Counted from the first letter of the stretch, positions 9,400-17,552 are shown. The stretch is DNA of 64,000 nt from Micromonospora gifhornensis (GCF_016863515.1 NZ_BOPA01000027.1:100376-164375); one strand, 5' to 3'. Program-made: numbers and translations. Notes: generated by a model from the sequence alone, not told the origin.

Positions 9400-10188
9400 C
9401 TATCCGCGGGTGCGGCCGGTGGTCAGCAGCATGCTCTGGTATCCGTCGCGCAACGGCGGTCGAGGGCGCTCCTCGTGGACGGTCACGTCGTACGCGCCGG
9501 CCGCGATGCCAGCCACCACCTCGGCGCGGTGCAACGCCACGGCCGGAAACGAGCGCAGGCCGACGCGGTATCCGACGGATCCGAGCATGACGGCCACGGC
9601 GAAGGGTGCGCCGGGACGCAGCGCCCGCAGGAACCGGGCGACGGCGTGTTCGGCCTCCGCCCGGTCGGCCGAGATGGAGCAGGCCACGAAAAACATCGTG
9701 CCCGCGTCCCAGGTGTGCTGCGGCAGGTCGAAGACGCTGGTCCGGCAGACCTGGCCGACCTGAGCCAGGCGCTGTCGCGGATCCGACAGCGCCGCGTACG
9801 CCGGATGCTCGACGCAGACCTGCCAGTACGGATCCCAGAGTTCGTCGTAGCCGTCGACCTGCGTACGCAGCCAGCGCACGTTCGACGTGGACAATTCACA
9901 CAAATCGATGGCACGCGCGAACGGCAGGAGCGTCAGGGCCGGATAGAGGTTGGCGCCCGATCCGACGTCGACACAACGCGCGTCGGTCAGCTTCGCTGCG
10001 GCGAAGAAGTCCCGGGTTCGGCGGAGCAGCTCCCGGTCGTCGGAGCGCAGGTCCGCGTAGTTGTGCCGGACATAGGCCTGCGGGTCGAACCTGTCCCACT
10101 CGACCTCGGTGTTCACCGGCCCCGGGGACTGCATCGGCACGGATGACGCGGAATCGCCACGACCGCCGGCCTCCGGGGTCAACGCCAT
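9400..10188 (-). CDS. SCO2525 family SAM-dependent methyltransferase
   Basis: 262 residues. After a disordered N-terminus of about 30 residues, the sequence shows a class I methyltransferase core: motif I CVDVGSGANLYPAL at about residue 92, the acidic end of strand 2 (IDLCELS), and the post-motif segment TMFFVACSISADRAEAEHAV. Such enzymes transfer methyl groups from S-adenosylmethionine to small molecules, proteins or nucleic acids. The large insert between motifs is reminiscent of NNMT/PNMT/TEMT-like small-molecule methyltransferases, but the substrate is not known. It completes the SCO2521-SCO2525 gene set and is separated from the SCO2524-like gene by 229 bp, so it may have its own promoter. 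Confidence 0.8.
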   Translation of the reverse strand: MALTPEAGGRGDSASSVPMQSPGPVNTEVEWDRFDPQAYVRHNYADLRSDDRELLRRTRDFFAAAKLTDARCVDVGSGANLYPALTLLPFARAIDLCELSTSNVRWLRTQVDGYDELWDPYWQVCVEHPAYAALSDPRQRLAQVGQVCRTSVFDLPQHTWDAGTMFFVACSISADRAEAEHAVARFLRALRPGAPFAVAVMLGSVGYRVGLRSFPAVALHRAEVVAGIAAGAYDVTVHEERPRPPLRDGYQSMLLTTGRTRG

Positions 10189-10504
10189 GGACGTGCCTCC
10201 ATCGGTCTCAGCGGATCACACTGGGTTCTCGCTCCGGCGCGCTCGGTGCACTGGCCATTGTGTATCGAACCTGTTACCTGCCCGCAAGTGACGGCACGTC
10301 ACCACGGACAGCGCCAGAGGAGCGCTCGAGTGAACTCGATGGAGGCCCGCCAGTGCGTGCGCATGCACATTCACATCGATTGACGTGGTGCGATTGCTTC
10401 ACGACGTCGCGGCCCACACGGACACCGGGTTCTTCGCAAGGCCAGCACGAGCCGGCCCGGTGCGCTCCACCAGGCTCAAGCGCTGGTTGGCGGCCGGCTT
10501 TCCA
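10189..10504. other. 316-bp region without a recognisable gene
   Basis: The gap separates the methyltransferase from the upstream membrane protein gene, both leftward. Open frames across it are shadows. I see no tRNA, strong hairpin or repeat; it presumably holds the promoter of the methyltransferase gene. Confidence 0.4.
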
Positions 10505-11413
10505 TCATGTCCGCGGCCCCACGGAAGCCAGGTCCTGGGAAAACGGGAGAAGCCGGTGGAACTTGCCGGCATAGCTCGCGATATCGGCAGCATTCTGCGA
10601 GAAGTGATTGTCGTCGTCATGGTCCGACATCGACACGGTCCGGTGCATGATCCTTCCGTCGATGACAACAAATGACTCGCGAAGCGACTTCTGTATCCGG
10701 CGGTTCTGCACCCATTTGACGTTGATCCCGAGATTTGCCTCAATTTCCATGAGGTCGTAGAGTTTCGGTGTCACGTTCTCGGAGATGAAGATGCGGGAGA
10801 TTCGGACACCGCGGTCGGCGATGAGCGAACGCTGGATCTCCAGATACTCGCGGTAAAGCGGCAACTGCCACCACACGTCCTCGACCTCGGCCGGGCTCGT
10901 GCCGAGCACCTCGGTTGTGGCGGAGCGCATCAGATCCAGCAGCACGTTGGAGTACGTGAAGTCGAGTTGCAGACGGCCATCGGCGAGGCCGGACAGGTCG
11001 TCCAGAGTGTTTCGTACCCGCGCCACGGCCTGCTCCACGAGGATGTGATCGAGGTTCTCCGCGCGGCTGGCCTGCCCGATCTTCGCCAGCCGCTTGACCT
11101 CGGGGTCGAACAATCCGAGGTTGGCGCCTCTGCTGATGAAATCGTACGTCTCGGTAACCGAGCGCAGGGCAGACTCAGTTCGCGTCCAGCCCTGGTCCAG
11201 TTCGCGGTGCGCGCGGGCCTGCTCTTCCTTGATCTCGTTGAGTTTCTGCATCATCCCGAACAACAGGCTCGTGGCCACGCCCGTGAGACCCAGGGCAACG
11301 CTCATCGGCCCGCTGATGCCAGCCAGCAACGTGGCGACGATTGCGACGAGAGAGACCAGCGTGCCCAGAACCGAGATTGCCCAGTCAGCCGTGAACCTCT
11401 TGAGGTCGCGCAT
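10505..11413 (-). CDS. Two-helix membrane protein with possible PLD-like C-terminal domain
   Basis: 302 residues starting MRDLKRFTADWAISVLG. Two hydrophobic segments at about residues 12-32 and 36-56 form a membrane hairpin, followed by a charged, probably coiled-coil stretch (EIKEEQARAHRELDQ) and a soluble C-terminal domain of about 200 residues. That domain contains RGVRISRIFISE and SFVVIDGRIMHRTVS, reminiscent of the phospholipase-D-like sensor domains fused to regulators, but no HxK catalytic motif is present, so enzymatic activity is doubtful. The gene reads leftward toward the SCO2525-like methyltransferase 316 bp away and could belong functionally to that block. The product is not recognised as a named family. 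Confidence 0.7.
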   Translation of the reverse strand: MRDLKRFTADWAISVLGTLVSLVAIVATLLAGISGPMSVALGLTGVATSLLFGMMQKLNEIKEEQARAHRELDQGWTRTESALRSVTETYDFISRGANLGLFDPEVKRLAKIGQASRAENLDHILVEQAVARVRNTLDDLSGLADGRLQLDFTYSNVLLDLMRSATTEVLGTSPAEVEDVWWQLPLYREYLEIQRSLIADRGVRISRIFISENVTPKLYDLMEIEANLGINVKWVQNRRIQKSLRESFVVIDGRIMHRTVSMSDHDDDNHFSQNAADIASYAGKFHRLLPFSQDLASVGPRT

Positions 11414-11527
11414 TCGATGACCACCCTAAACCCCGACCAAGGAGTGATGTCGTTGGCGCAATCTCGGCGGAATCATCCACCAAGGAACTCATCCTAGGAG
11501 CCGTAGTCAACGCAAGCCGGCTGCACC

Positions 11528-11713
11528 GTGCACCTCGCACCGGTGCTGATCCAACCGATGGCAGCCGACGACGTCGTCGCGGTGGCCGAGGTCGTGGTCG
11601 GCGCGCCGGCCAACGCGGTGGTCGAGGTCGCCGGCCCGGAGCAGTTCCACCTCGACGATCATGGACAGCATTTCGTGGATAGCGGGCGCGATCCCGTGCG
11701 TCTGTGGTGGTGA
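11528..11713 (+). pseudogene. C-terminal fragment of an NmrA/YwnB-type SDR oxidoreductase
   Basis: The translated stretch contains LAPVLIQPMAADDVVAVAEV followed by VEVAGPEQFHLD, the C-terminal hallmark of NAD(P)H-binding atypical SDR proteins (expected QPxAADDVAAAVA and VEVAGPE). Only about 60 residues remain: the Rossmann N-terminus is gone and no start region is apparent. It is a relic of a deleted gene just upstream of an equally truncated sigma factor, consistent with a deletion scar. Confidence 0.6.
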
Positions 11714-11741
11714 ATGAGGCGTACGGGACGGAGTTCAGCGG

Positions 11742-11984
11742 TTGGACGACAAGGCGAGAGCCAGGTTCGGTGACTTCGCGCAGAACCGGACCGCCGCCCT
11801 GATCAGGGCGGCGTACCTGCTCACCGGCGACCAGCATGCCGCCGAGGATCTGGTGCAGTCGGCGCTGGCCAAGACGTATGCCAGATGGCCGACTCTCCGG
11901 CACGAGGACCCCGAGGGGTACGTGCGCGCGGTGATGTACCGCGAGCGGGTCAGCTGGTGGCGGCGCCGGGGACGACCGCGATGA
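11742..11984 (+). CDS. Truncated SigE-family ECF sigma factor (region 2 only)
   Basis: 80 residues reading DFAQNRTAALIRAAYLLTG, then AAEDLVQSALAKTYARWP and EGYVRAVMYRERVSWWRRR. This matches region 2 of the SigE-family ECF sigma factors of Streptomyces and Micromonospora, including the core-binding helix and the RxxYRExxSWWRRR end. Family members are about 160-180 residues and continue into region 4, the -35 DNA reader, which is absent here. The TGA stop overlaps the next ATG (ATGA), an arrangement normally seen between a full sigma gene and its membrane partner. The protein could be a non-functional relic or a core-polymerase-binding fragment. The start at 11742 is the best codon seen; a few codons upstream are also possible. 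Confidence 0.65.
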   Translation: MDDKARARFGDFAQNRTAALIRAAYLLTGDQHAAEDLVQSALAKTYARWPTLRHEDPEGYVRAVMYRERVSWWRRRGRPR

Positions 11985-12322
11985 ACACCTCGATCGACGA
12001 CCTCATCCGATCCACCCTTACCGACCTTGCCGAGGAGGCAGTTCCGATGAACCTGACAGACTCCGCCGTCGCCCGGGCGCGCCGGCGTCGTACCCTCACC
12101 GTCTCGGTGGGGGTGGCGGGCGTGGTCGCCGCCCTCATGGTCGGCACGCCACTGGCGTTGGCGGTGAGCCGGGACGCCCCGCCGTCCGCGCCCGCCGATC
12201 AGCCACCGGTGAACTTCCCCAGCCCTGTCCCCTCCCCGCCGGTGGACCTGCCGAGTCCTGTCCCGATCAGCCCTGTCCCCTTCCCTCCGGTGGATCCGAA
12301 GGGTCCGGGCGCGGGTTCCTGA
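11981..12322 (+). CDS. Single-pass membrane protein with proline-rich tail (partner of sigma fragment)
   Basis: 113 residues starting at the ATG at 11981, coupled to the sigma fragment by ATGA. A cytoplasmic N-terminus (MNTSIDDLIRSTLTDLAEE) precedes basic RARRRR and one transmembrane segment (about residues 40-60, VSVGVAGVVAALMVGTPLAL). The outside tail is a proline-rich repeat built on PSPVP/PPVD units. The position and N-terminus resemble the anti-sigma-like membrane proteins that follow SigE-type genes, but those have a longer extracellular domain; here only the low-complexity tail remains. It may be shortened by the same event that cut the sigma gene. Confidence 0.6.
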   Translation: MNTSIDDLIRSTLTDLAEEAVPMNLTDSAVARARRRRTLTVSVGVAGVVAALMVGTPLALAVSRDAPPSAPADQPPVNFPSPVPSPPVDLPSPVPISPVPFPPVDPKGPGAGS

Positions 12323-12490
12323 CTCCAGGAACCATCGGCCGGGCGGCCCGAGCTTGGACAGACCGGAGCCGCCCACCGCCGGGCTTGCCGCACGTCTGCG
12401 CTCGGCGGTGATGTGCACGTGGGAATTGGCCCGTCAAAGCCGTGCAAGCGGGGCGTGTGCTCGGCCCGGAGGGGGTGCGAGGCTGAACGC

Positions 12491-12637
12491 GTGGCTCCCC
12501 GATCGACGTACCTGCGGCAGGTTGATGACATCCTCGCCCGGGTCGAGGTCATTGCCAGGTCTCTCGACTCGTACGCCCCGGGTGCCCGCGAGTCCCTGGG
12601 CCGGTGCGATGCCCGCCTGCCGGTGACGCCTGTATGA
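12491..12637 (+). CDS. Possible small protein upstream of AEC transporter
   Basis: A 48-codon frame starts at the GTG at 12491 (VAPRSTYLRQVDDILARVEV) with a purine-rich GGAGGGGG about 15 bases upstream, and its TGA overlaps the ATG of the transporter as ATGA. The overlap and helical, acidic/basic composition argue for a real coupled gene; the short length and lack of known relatives argue against. Function unknown. Confidence 0.3.
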   Translation: MAPRSTYLRQVDDILARVEVIARSLDSYAPGARESLGRCDARLPVTPV

Positions 12638-13566
12638 GCCTGGTGTCGGCGTTCGTGCCGATCTGGATCCTCACCGCGGTCGGCTACGCGGCTTGTCGGT
12701 GGGGCCTGCTGGGCGAGGCGGGGGCGTCGGTGCTCGGCCGGTTCGTATTCCACCTTGCGATGCCGGCCGCCCTGTTCCTGGCCCTGTCCCGAATGCCGCT
12801 CTCCGGGTTCGCAGGCCGCCCGCTGCTCGCCTTCGCGGTGAGCACCGCCGTGGTCCTCGGATTCGGGTGGGTTGGCGCGAGCCGGCTGTTCGGTCGCGCA
12901 CCCGGCGAACGGCCCATCTGGGGCATGGCCGCCGGGTACGTCAACTCGGCGAACCTCGGCATCCCCATCGCCACGCAGGTTCTCGGCGACGTGTCGTTCC
13001 TGGCGGAGGTGGTGCTACTCCAGGCACTGGTGGTGACACCCGTGATCCTGGTCGCCCTGGACCGGCACAGCGACCCGGCCGGGCGGGTACGGGTCCGCCG
13101 CATCGCCTCCCTGCCGGTACGCAACCCGGTGATCCTGGCGTCGCTGCTCGGCGTCGCGTGCTCGGCTGCCGACCTACAACTGCCGTCGGCGGCCGACGCG
13201 TCGCTCACCCTGCTGGCGGGTGCCGCGGTTCCGGCGGCCCTGGTCGCCCTCGGCGCGTCCCTGCACCACACGGCGCCGTCCCGGGCAGAGCCGGCCGAAC
13301 CGGTCGGGGTGGCCGAGCTGGCTGTGATCACCGCGTTGAAGCTCGTCGCACAGCCGGTCATCGCGTACGCGGCCGGGCTGGCCTTGCACCTGTCCGCGCC
13401 GCAGTTGCTCGCCGTGGTGGTGTGCGCGGGCCTGCCGACAGCGCAGAACACGTTCATCTTCGGCCAGGAGTACGGTGTCGGCCAGGCGTTCGCCAATCGG
13501 GCGGTGGTGGTGACCACGACGCTGTCGCTGGCGACCCTGGCCGCCGCGGCGACGCTGCTCGGGTAG
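12634..13566 (+). CDS. AEC (auxin efflux carrier) family transporter
   Basis: 310 residues from the ATG at 12634. About ten hydrophobic helices are seen in two five-helix halves, starting FVPIWILTAVGYAACRWG. Conserved segments are GYVNSANLGIPIA in helix 4, where the broken helix lies, and the matching GLPTAQNTFIFGQEYG in the second half. These are hallmarks of the AEC/BASS-like permeases (bacterial MleP/MdcF-type carriers), which move organic acids or other small molecules across the cytoplasmic membrane. The substrate cannot be told from sequence. The gene appears monocistronic, apart from the possible small ORF overlapping its start, and converges on the SDR gene at 13681. Confidence 0.85.
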   Translation: MSLVSAFVPIWILTAVGYAACRWGLLGEAGASVLGRFVFHLAMPAALFLALSRMPLSGFAGRPLLAFAVSTAVVLGFGWVGASRLFGRAPGERPIWGMAAGYVNSANLGIPIATQVLGDVSFLAEVVLLQALVVTPVILVALDRHSDPAGRVRVRRIASLPVRNPVILASLLGVACSAADLQLPSAADASLTLLAGAAVPAALVALGASLHHTAPSRAEPAEPVGVAELAVITALKLVAQPVIAYAAGLALHLSAPQLLAVVVCAGLPTAQNTFIFGQEYGVGQAFANRAVVVTTTLSLATLAAAATLLG

Positions 13567-13680
13567 GCCCGTCAACTGACTGGTCCGGCAATCCTGGTGA
13601 ATGCTCCGGTCGTGGGCGAACGCGCGCGTTGACCTGCGCCGAGAAGCCTCGTCAGCCAGGCTGCCTGGCACCGCGGGCGT

Positions 13681-14397
13681 TCACGCGTACGGACTTCGCA
13701 CCTGCTCGAAGTGGAACTCGCGGATGAAGCAGTCTCGTGGTTGACCGACCGCGAAGAGCACGCAGTCGATGACCGACCGCGCGGTGAGGTCGCTGTCCGC
13801 CTGCCGCGGCCCGTCCTGGACGAAGTCCGGTGGAAACAGGGAGATCACTCGGATCCCTTCCGGCCGGAGCCGGTACGACAGGATCTCAGCGAGCCCGGCA
13901 TGGGCGTGCTTGGCCGCGTAGAACGCGGGATGGGCGCCTGAACGGCGGTGCCCCACCTCGCCGCACGCGGAGATCATGTTGACGACGTCGGGCCGCGACG
14001 ATGCGCGTAGCAGCGGCAACAGATGCTTGGTCAGTAGCACGGTGCCGGTCCCGCCCGCAGCCATCACGCTTTCGATCGCATCGTCGGAACCGTCTGTCAG
14101 GTCCTGACCTTCGAGGTATGCGGCACCATTGTTGATCAGCACATCGAGGTGGCTCGTCCGGTCGGCCACGGCCGCGGCGAACACGCGCACGGAGTTCGGT
14201 ACGGCGAGGTCGCAGCGGAACGCGTGAGCCCGACCCGGCCCTCGCCGGCTGATCGCATCCGCAACCTGCTCGGCCGCCGCCAGGTCGCGGGCCGAGAGGA
14301 AGACCTGTGCGCCGCGTTCGGCGAACGCTTCGGCCAGGAGTCGCCCCGTGCCCCGTGCCGCACCGGTGATGACGACACGCACACCATCAAGATCCAC
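13681..14397 (-). CDS. SDR family NAD(P)-dependent oxidoreductase
   Basis: 238 residues with a GTG start at 14397. The classical SDR layout is complete: cofactor loop TGAARGTG at about residue 11, the RD pair after strand 2 (SARDLAAAEQ), the CDLA motif, NNGAAYLE in place of NNAG, Ser in VVNMISACGEVGH and the active site YAAKHA near residue 172. The Arg/Asp pattern after strand 2 suggests NADP(H). The NNG variant is common. Substrate unknown. It is followed 34 bp away (upstream in transcription) by the phosphotransferase-like gene and may share its transcript. Confidence 0.85.
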   Translation of the reverse strand: MDLDGVRVVITGAARGTGRLLAEAFAERGAQVFLSARDLAAAEQVADAISRRGPGRAHAFRCDLAVPNSVRVFAAAVADRTSHLDVLINNGAAYLEGQDLTDGSDDAIESVMAAGGTGTVLLTKHLLPLLRASSRPDVVNMISACGEVGHRRSGAHPAFYAAKHAHAGLAEILSYRLRPEGIRVISLFPPDFVQDGPRQADSDLTARSVIDCVLFAVGQPRDCFIREFHFEQVRSPYA

Positions 14398-14431
14398 GGC
14401 AGGCAGTGAAGCACCTCAACTCTGGTTGAGG

Positions 14432-15181
14432 TCAACCCATCTGTGATCTCAGTACGTCGAACTCGCAGCCTGGCGAGGAGGGGTCGAAGCCGTGTTCGGT
14501 CAGCCAGCGGGATGCCAGCAAGCTGCGTAGCGACCACCAGGCGCGGATCACGTCCCGGTCGACGTCGGTGCCGTAACCGGCGAGGAGGTCGCCGAGACGT
14601 TCCTCGTGCCCGAGAGTCAGGATGGCCAGGTCGAACAGCGGATCGCCAGGTGCCGCCTCGGACCAGTCGATCACCCCGGTGACCTCGTCGCCGTCGGTGA
14701 AGATATGGGTGATCTGCAGATCACCGTGCATGAACACTGGCGTCCACGGCCGAATCGCGGCCTGGGCTATCTCGCGGTTGCGGTCGACCAGGCCGGCAGG
14801 CAGGACGCCGTTGTCGACGAGCCAGGCGCATTCGCGCTCGAGTTCCGCGTCCAACCCGACGAGCTTCTTACCGACCCACGGCGGCGGTGGCGCGTCGTGC
14901 AGCTTCCGGATCGCAGCACCCGCCGCGGCCCAAGCCGCCGGTGACGCGGGTGACGGCTCACCGAGACGGCCGAGTGCCTGGCCAGGGAGGGCGGCGATCG
15001 CGAGGACGGGCGGCTTGCGCCACAGGACCTCGGGAGTCGGGACGGGTGCCAGCCGCATCGCCTCGACATCGACATCGATGCGCGCCTGATCGCTGTCGAC
15101 CTTCAGGAACACGTCGCCGACGCGCAGGGTCACGCGCTCGTTGTGGGCGACGACGACCGCAACCTCTTCCACACCGGCCAT
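14432..15181 (-). CDS. Aminoglycoside phosphotransferase (APH) family protein
   Basis: 249 residues with the APH/protein-kinase-like fold. The catalytic loop is HGDLQITHIF near residue 157, where the usual metal-binding Asn of HGDxxxxN is replaced by His; the DFG-equivalent is VIDWSEAAPGDPLFDLA. The N-lobe has FLKVDSD in the position of the ATP-binding Lys. Family members phosphorylate aminoglycosides, choline, macrolides or unknown hydroxyl compounds; nothing here proves antibiotic resistance. The Asn-to-His change may reduce or alter activity. Upstream lie a 187-bp gap and a small hypothetical gene. Confidence 0.8.
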   Translation of the reverse strand: MAGVEEVAVVVAHNERVTLRVGDVFLKVDSDQARIDVDVEAMRLAPVPTPEVLWRKPPVLAIAALPGQALGRLGEPSPASPAAWAAAGAAIRKLHDAPPPPWVGKKLVGLDAELERECAWLVDNGVLPAGLVDRNREIAQAAIRPWTPVFMHGDLQITHIFTDGDEVTGVIDWSEAAPGDPLFDLAILTLGHEERLGDLLAGYGTDVDRDVIRAWWSLRSLLASRWLTEHGFDPSSPGCEFDVLRSQMG

Positions 15182-15368
15182 TATCGAAGGCTGGCTGTCG
15201 ACGCCGCCACGGATTGTCTGCGTGCGTTACGGCGCCACAAGCAAGCGCCCTGGCCGACTCGTCCCACACCGGCACGACCATCCGCTGGACGTCGCCGTCG
15301 AGGCTCCGCGCCGCCTTGCCGTTCCTCTTGGAAGAGGCTTCAGGTGCGCGCGGGGTGTAGGCGGCTCC

Positions 15369-15692
15369 TCAGGCGACCGGGAGGTCGATTCGTCGTCCGG
15401 TTCCGTCCGGAGCCCCGTCATCGGTGACGATGGCGAACGCGCCCGCCGGCACGCCGTCGAGAGTTGCCACCCGTGATGCGGCGGCCAGCAGGCTGGCCTC
15501 GCTCGCTGCGGTGATGAAGAAGACGTACACGTCGCCGAGTTCCTCGCCGTCGTCGTACACCTCGATCGTGCCTTCGTCTTCCACGTCGACCAGGAAGTCC
15601 TCGACCTGGTCGATCCAGGGAAACGCGTAGGCGTCCGGATCAAGACCCGGAGTTGGCACCAATGGGACGTGGATCTCGACGATGCTGGCCAT
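15369..15692 (-). CDS. Small acidic hypothetical protein
   Basis: 107 residues from the ATG at 15692 (MASIVEIHVPLVPTPGLDPD); longer frames upstream are non-coding in character. The product is strongly acidic (EVYDDGEELGDVYVFFITA) with an alternating beta/alpha pattern typical of small immunity-like or DUF proteins. No catalytic residues, signal peptide or membrane helix. Not recognised; it shares direction with the APH-like gene downstream but a 187-bp gap separates them. Confidence 0.6.
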   Translation of the reverse strand: MASIVEIHVPLVPTPGLDPDAYAFPWIDQVEDFLVDVEDEGTIEVYDDGEELGDVYVFFITAASEASLLAAASRVATLDGVPAGAFAIVTDDGAPDGTGRRIDLPVA

Positions 15693-15786
15693 GTCGACAT
15701 GATCTCTCACGCGGAGGTGGGCGGCTCGCGTGCGTAGTCTGCGGCAGCGCCGGTAGCCCTCATGTCGCGGCGCGCGTCCGGACGGT

Positions 15787-16635
15787 GTGATGGGCTGCGA
15801 GAGTGTTCGGGTGTACGACCCGACCCAGTTCAAGGGCACCGCGCGGTACTACCGGCAGGGGCGGCCGCCCTACTCCGCTCAGCTGGGCGAGGTGCTGGCA
15901 GGTGAGCTGGGGCTCGACGGTAGCGGCCAACTGCTGGATGTCGGGAGCGGCCCGGGCACGGTGGGGCTGCAACTCGCGTCGCTGTTCGCGCACGTGACGC
16001 TGCTGGAGCCGGACCTGGACATGCTCGCCGAGGCCCGCACCTACGCTGCGGCAGAGAGGGTGGCAGGGGTCGACTTCGTCCGGGCCACCGCTGAGGACCT
16101 TCCCCACCTGGCGCTGCCGCCGATGCGGACGGTGACGTTCGGGCAGTCGTTTCATCGCACCGACCGCGTCCGTGTCGCCGAAGCCGTCTGGCATGCATTG
16201 GAACCGGGTGGGGCGATCGTGCTCATCGGTCACGACCCGACCCGGCCGGCCCCGCGGCAGCTGCCGGACACGCCACCCGTTCCGCATGACGACGTCGATC
16301 GGCTCATCAGCGCCTACCTCGGGCCGCAGCGACGCTCGGGTGCCCGACCAGCAACGTTCTACCAGGCGGAGCGCTTCGAGCAGACGCTTGCCCGCACTCG
16401 CTTCGGAAGGCCGCGCGTGGTCTACGCGCCGGGACGGCCCGACATCGTCCGTGATGTCGACGGCGTCATCGCCGGCTACCTGTCGATGTCCTTCGCTGCG
16501 CCTCACCTGTTCGGGTCCAGGCTGAACGCGTTCATCGCAGAGCTTCGGGTCCTGCTGGAGCAGGCATCGCCGGCGAGCGGTCTGTTCTGGGACTGGCCCG
16601 GTGACACAGAAATCCTGATCGCCGAACGACGGTGA
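15787..16635 (+). CDS. Class I SAM-dependent methyltransferase
   Basis: 282 residues. The start is either GTG 15787/ATG 15790 or GTG 15811 (VYDPTQFKGTARYY), the last fitting better the usual family N-terminus. Motif I LLDVGSGPGTVGL, strand-2 acid LEPDLDML, and motif post-I VDFVRATAEDLPHL identify a Methyltransf_11/25 type enzyme. The opening FKGTARYYRQGRPPYS is shared by a large set of uncharacterised actinobacterial methyltransferases. Substrate unknown; probably a small metabolite. Monocistronic, converging on another methyltransferase gene at 16839. Confidence 0.85.
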   Translation: MMGCESVRVYDPTQFKGTARYYRQGRPPYSAQLGEVLAGELGLDGSGQLLDVGSGPGTVGLQLASLFAHVTLLEPDLDMLAEARTYAAAERVAGVDFVRATAEDLPHLALPPMRTVTFGQSFHRTDRVRVAEAVWHALEPGGAIVLIGHDPTRPAPRQLPDTPPVPHDDVDRLISAYLGPQRRSGARPATFYQAERFEQTLARTRFGRPRVVYAPGRPDIVRDVDGVIAGYLSMSFAAPHLFGSRLNAFIAELRVLLEQASPASGLFWDWPGDTEILIAERR

Positions 16636-16838
16636 CGTCCTCCAACGGCACACGAAGTACATGCGGTTGACTCCAGGAAGGCGGTCCGACAGCCTGCGCG
16701 CCGCGGCGACGGTCGGTCGACGGCAACCCGACGCCCTGCCCATTGCGGCGGTTCAGCACAGCAACGCGGCGCCAGTCTCCGTCCGCACCAGGCCGGTGCC
16801 CCTCACCACCGCTACGCGGAAGCCACGGACGCGTGTGT

Positions 16839-17552
16839 TCAGTGTGGTCGTTGGGCGAGGATGAGCCGGCAGCGCGGGTTGCCGTCGCGGCGCTGTCCCA
16901 GGGCGGTCAGCGCGACGGTGGTGACGGTGAAGCCGGCCGCTGTCAGGTCGTCGCGAACTGCGGGCAGCGGGTTGGTCCGGTAGTACATGACGAACGGGGG
17001 TCGCCACACGGTGTTGCGTACCCGCATGGCCAGGTCGAAGCCGAGCGCGGCCCAGTGCGCGGTCGAGGTCAGCGGCGGCGGTGCACCGATCGGGAGGGCG
17101 AAGATCCCGCCGGGCCGCAGCGCGCGGTAGACGCCCGCGAAGAGGGCGGGTCGCTCGGTGGGCAGGAAGTGCCCGAGCGCTCCGAAGCTGACGGCCAGGT
17201 TGAAGCCTCCGGTGAACGGCAGGGCGCGGGCATCAGCCTGAACCCACGTGGCGTCCGGGTGGGTGCTGCGTGCCTGGGCGAGCATGCCGGCGCTGAAGTC
17301 CACGCCCGTGATGCCTGCGCGGCACACGGACCTGAGCACCGCCATGCCCGCTCCGGTGCCGCAGCACACGTCCAGGCCTTGGTCGAACGGCCCGAGTTCG
17401 GACAACGCGTCGGCGGTCGCGCGGAGATAGCTGTCCGGCGTACGAAAAGGTGTGTGGTCGAACTTCGGGGCCAGCAGGTCATAGCCGCGCTCGACCGAGG
17501 AGAACGCCTGGACGCAGAGTTCCCGCAGAGACGGACCCTGAGGCGAGAACAC
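16839..17552 (-). CDS. Class I SAM-dependent methyltransferase
   Basis: 237 residues from a GTG at 17552. Motif I GLDVCCGTGAGM near residue 60, acidic VDFSAGMLAQA, and VQADARALPF show the SAM site. The region after FGALGHFLP and the C-terminal LRPGGIFALPIGAP segment follow the Methyltransf_11/UbiE pattern. A hydrophobic patch before MYYRTNPLPAVRDDL resembles lipid- or quinone-type methyltransferases, but the acceptor is unknown. It is unrelated in sequence to the neighbour at 15787 beyond the fold. Confidence 0.85.
   Translation of the reverse strand: MFSPQGPSLRELCVQAFSSVERGYDLLAPKFDHTPFRTPDSYLRATADALSELGPFDQGLDVCCGTGAGMAVLRSVCRAGITGVDFSAGMLAQARSTHPDATWVQADARALPFTGGFNLAVSFGALGHFLPTERPALFAGVYRALRPGGIFALPIGAPPPLTSTAHWAALGFDLAMRVRNTVWRPPFVMYYRTNPLPAVRDDLTAAGFTVTTVALTALGQRRDGNPRCRLILAQRPH

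Noticed and set aside
9241..10146. 301-codon rightward frame over the SCO2525-like gene
   Set aside because: Antisense shadow of a methyltransferase with clear SAM motifs; low-complexity product.
14432..15181. Aminoglycoside resistance gene
   Set aside because: The fold is APH-like, but the catalytic loop has His in place of the metal-binding Asn and nothing ties it to an antibiotic, so no resistance claim is made.
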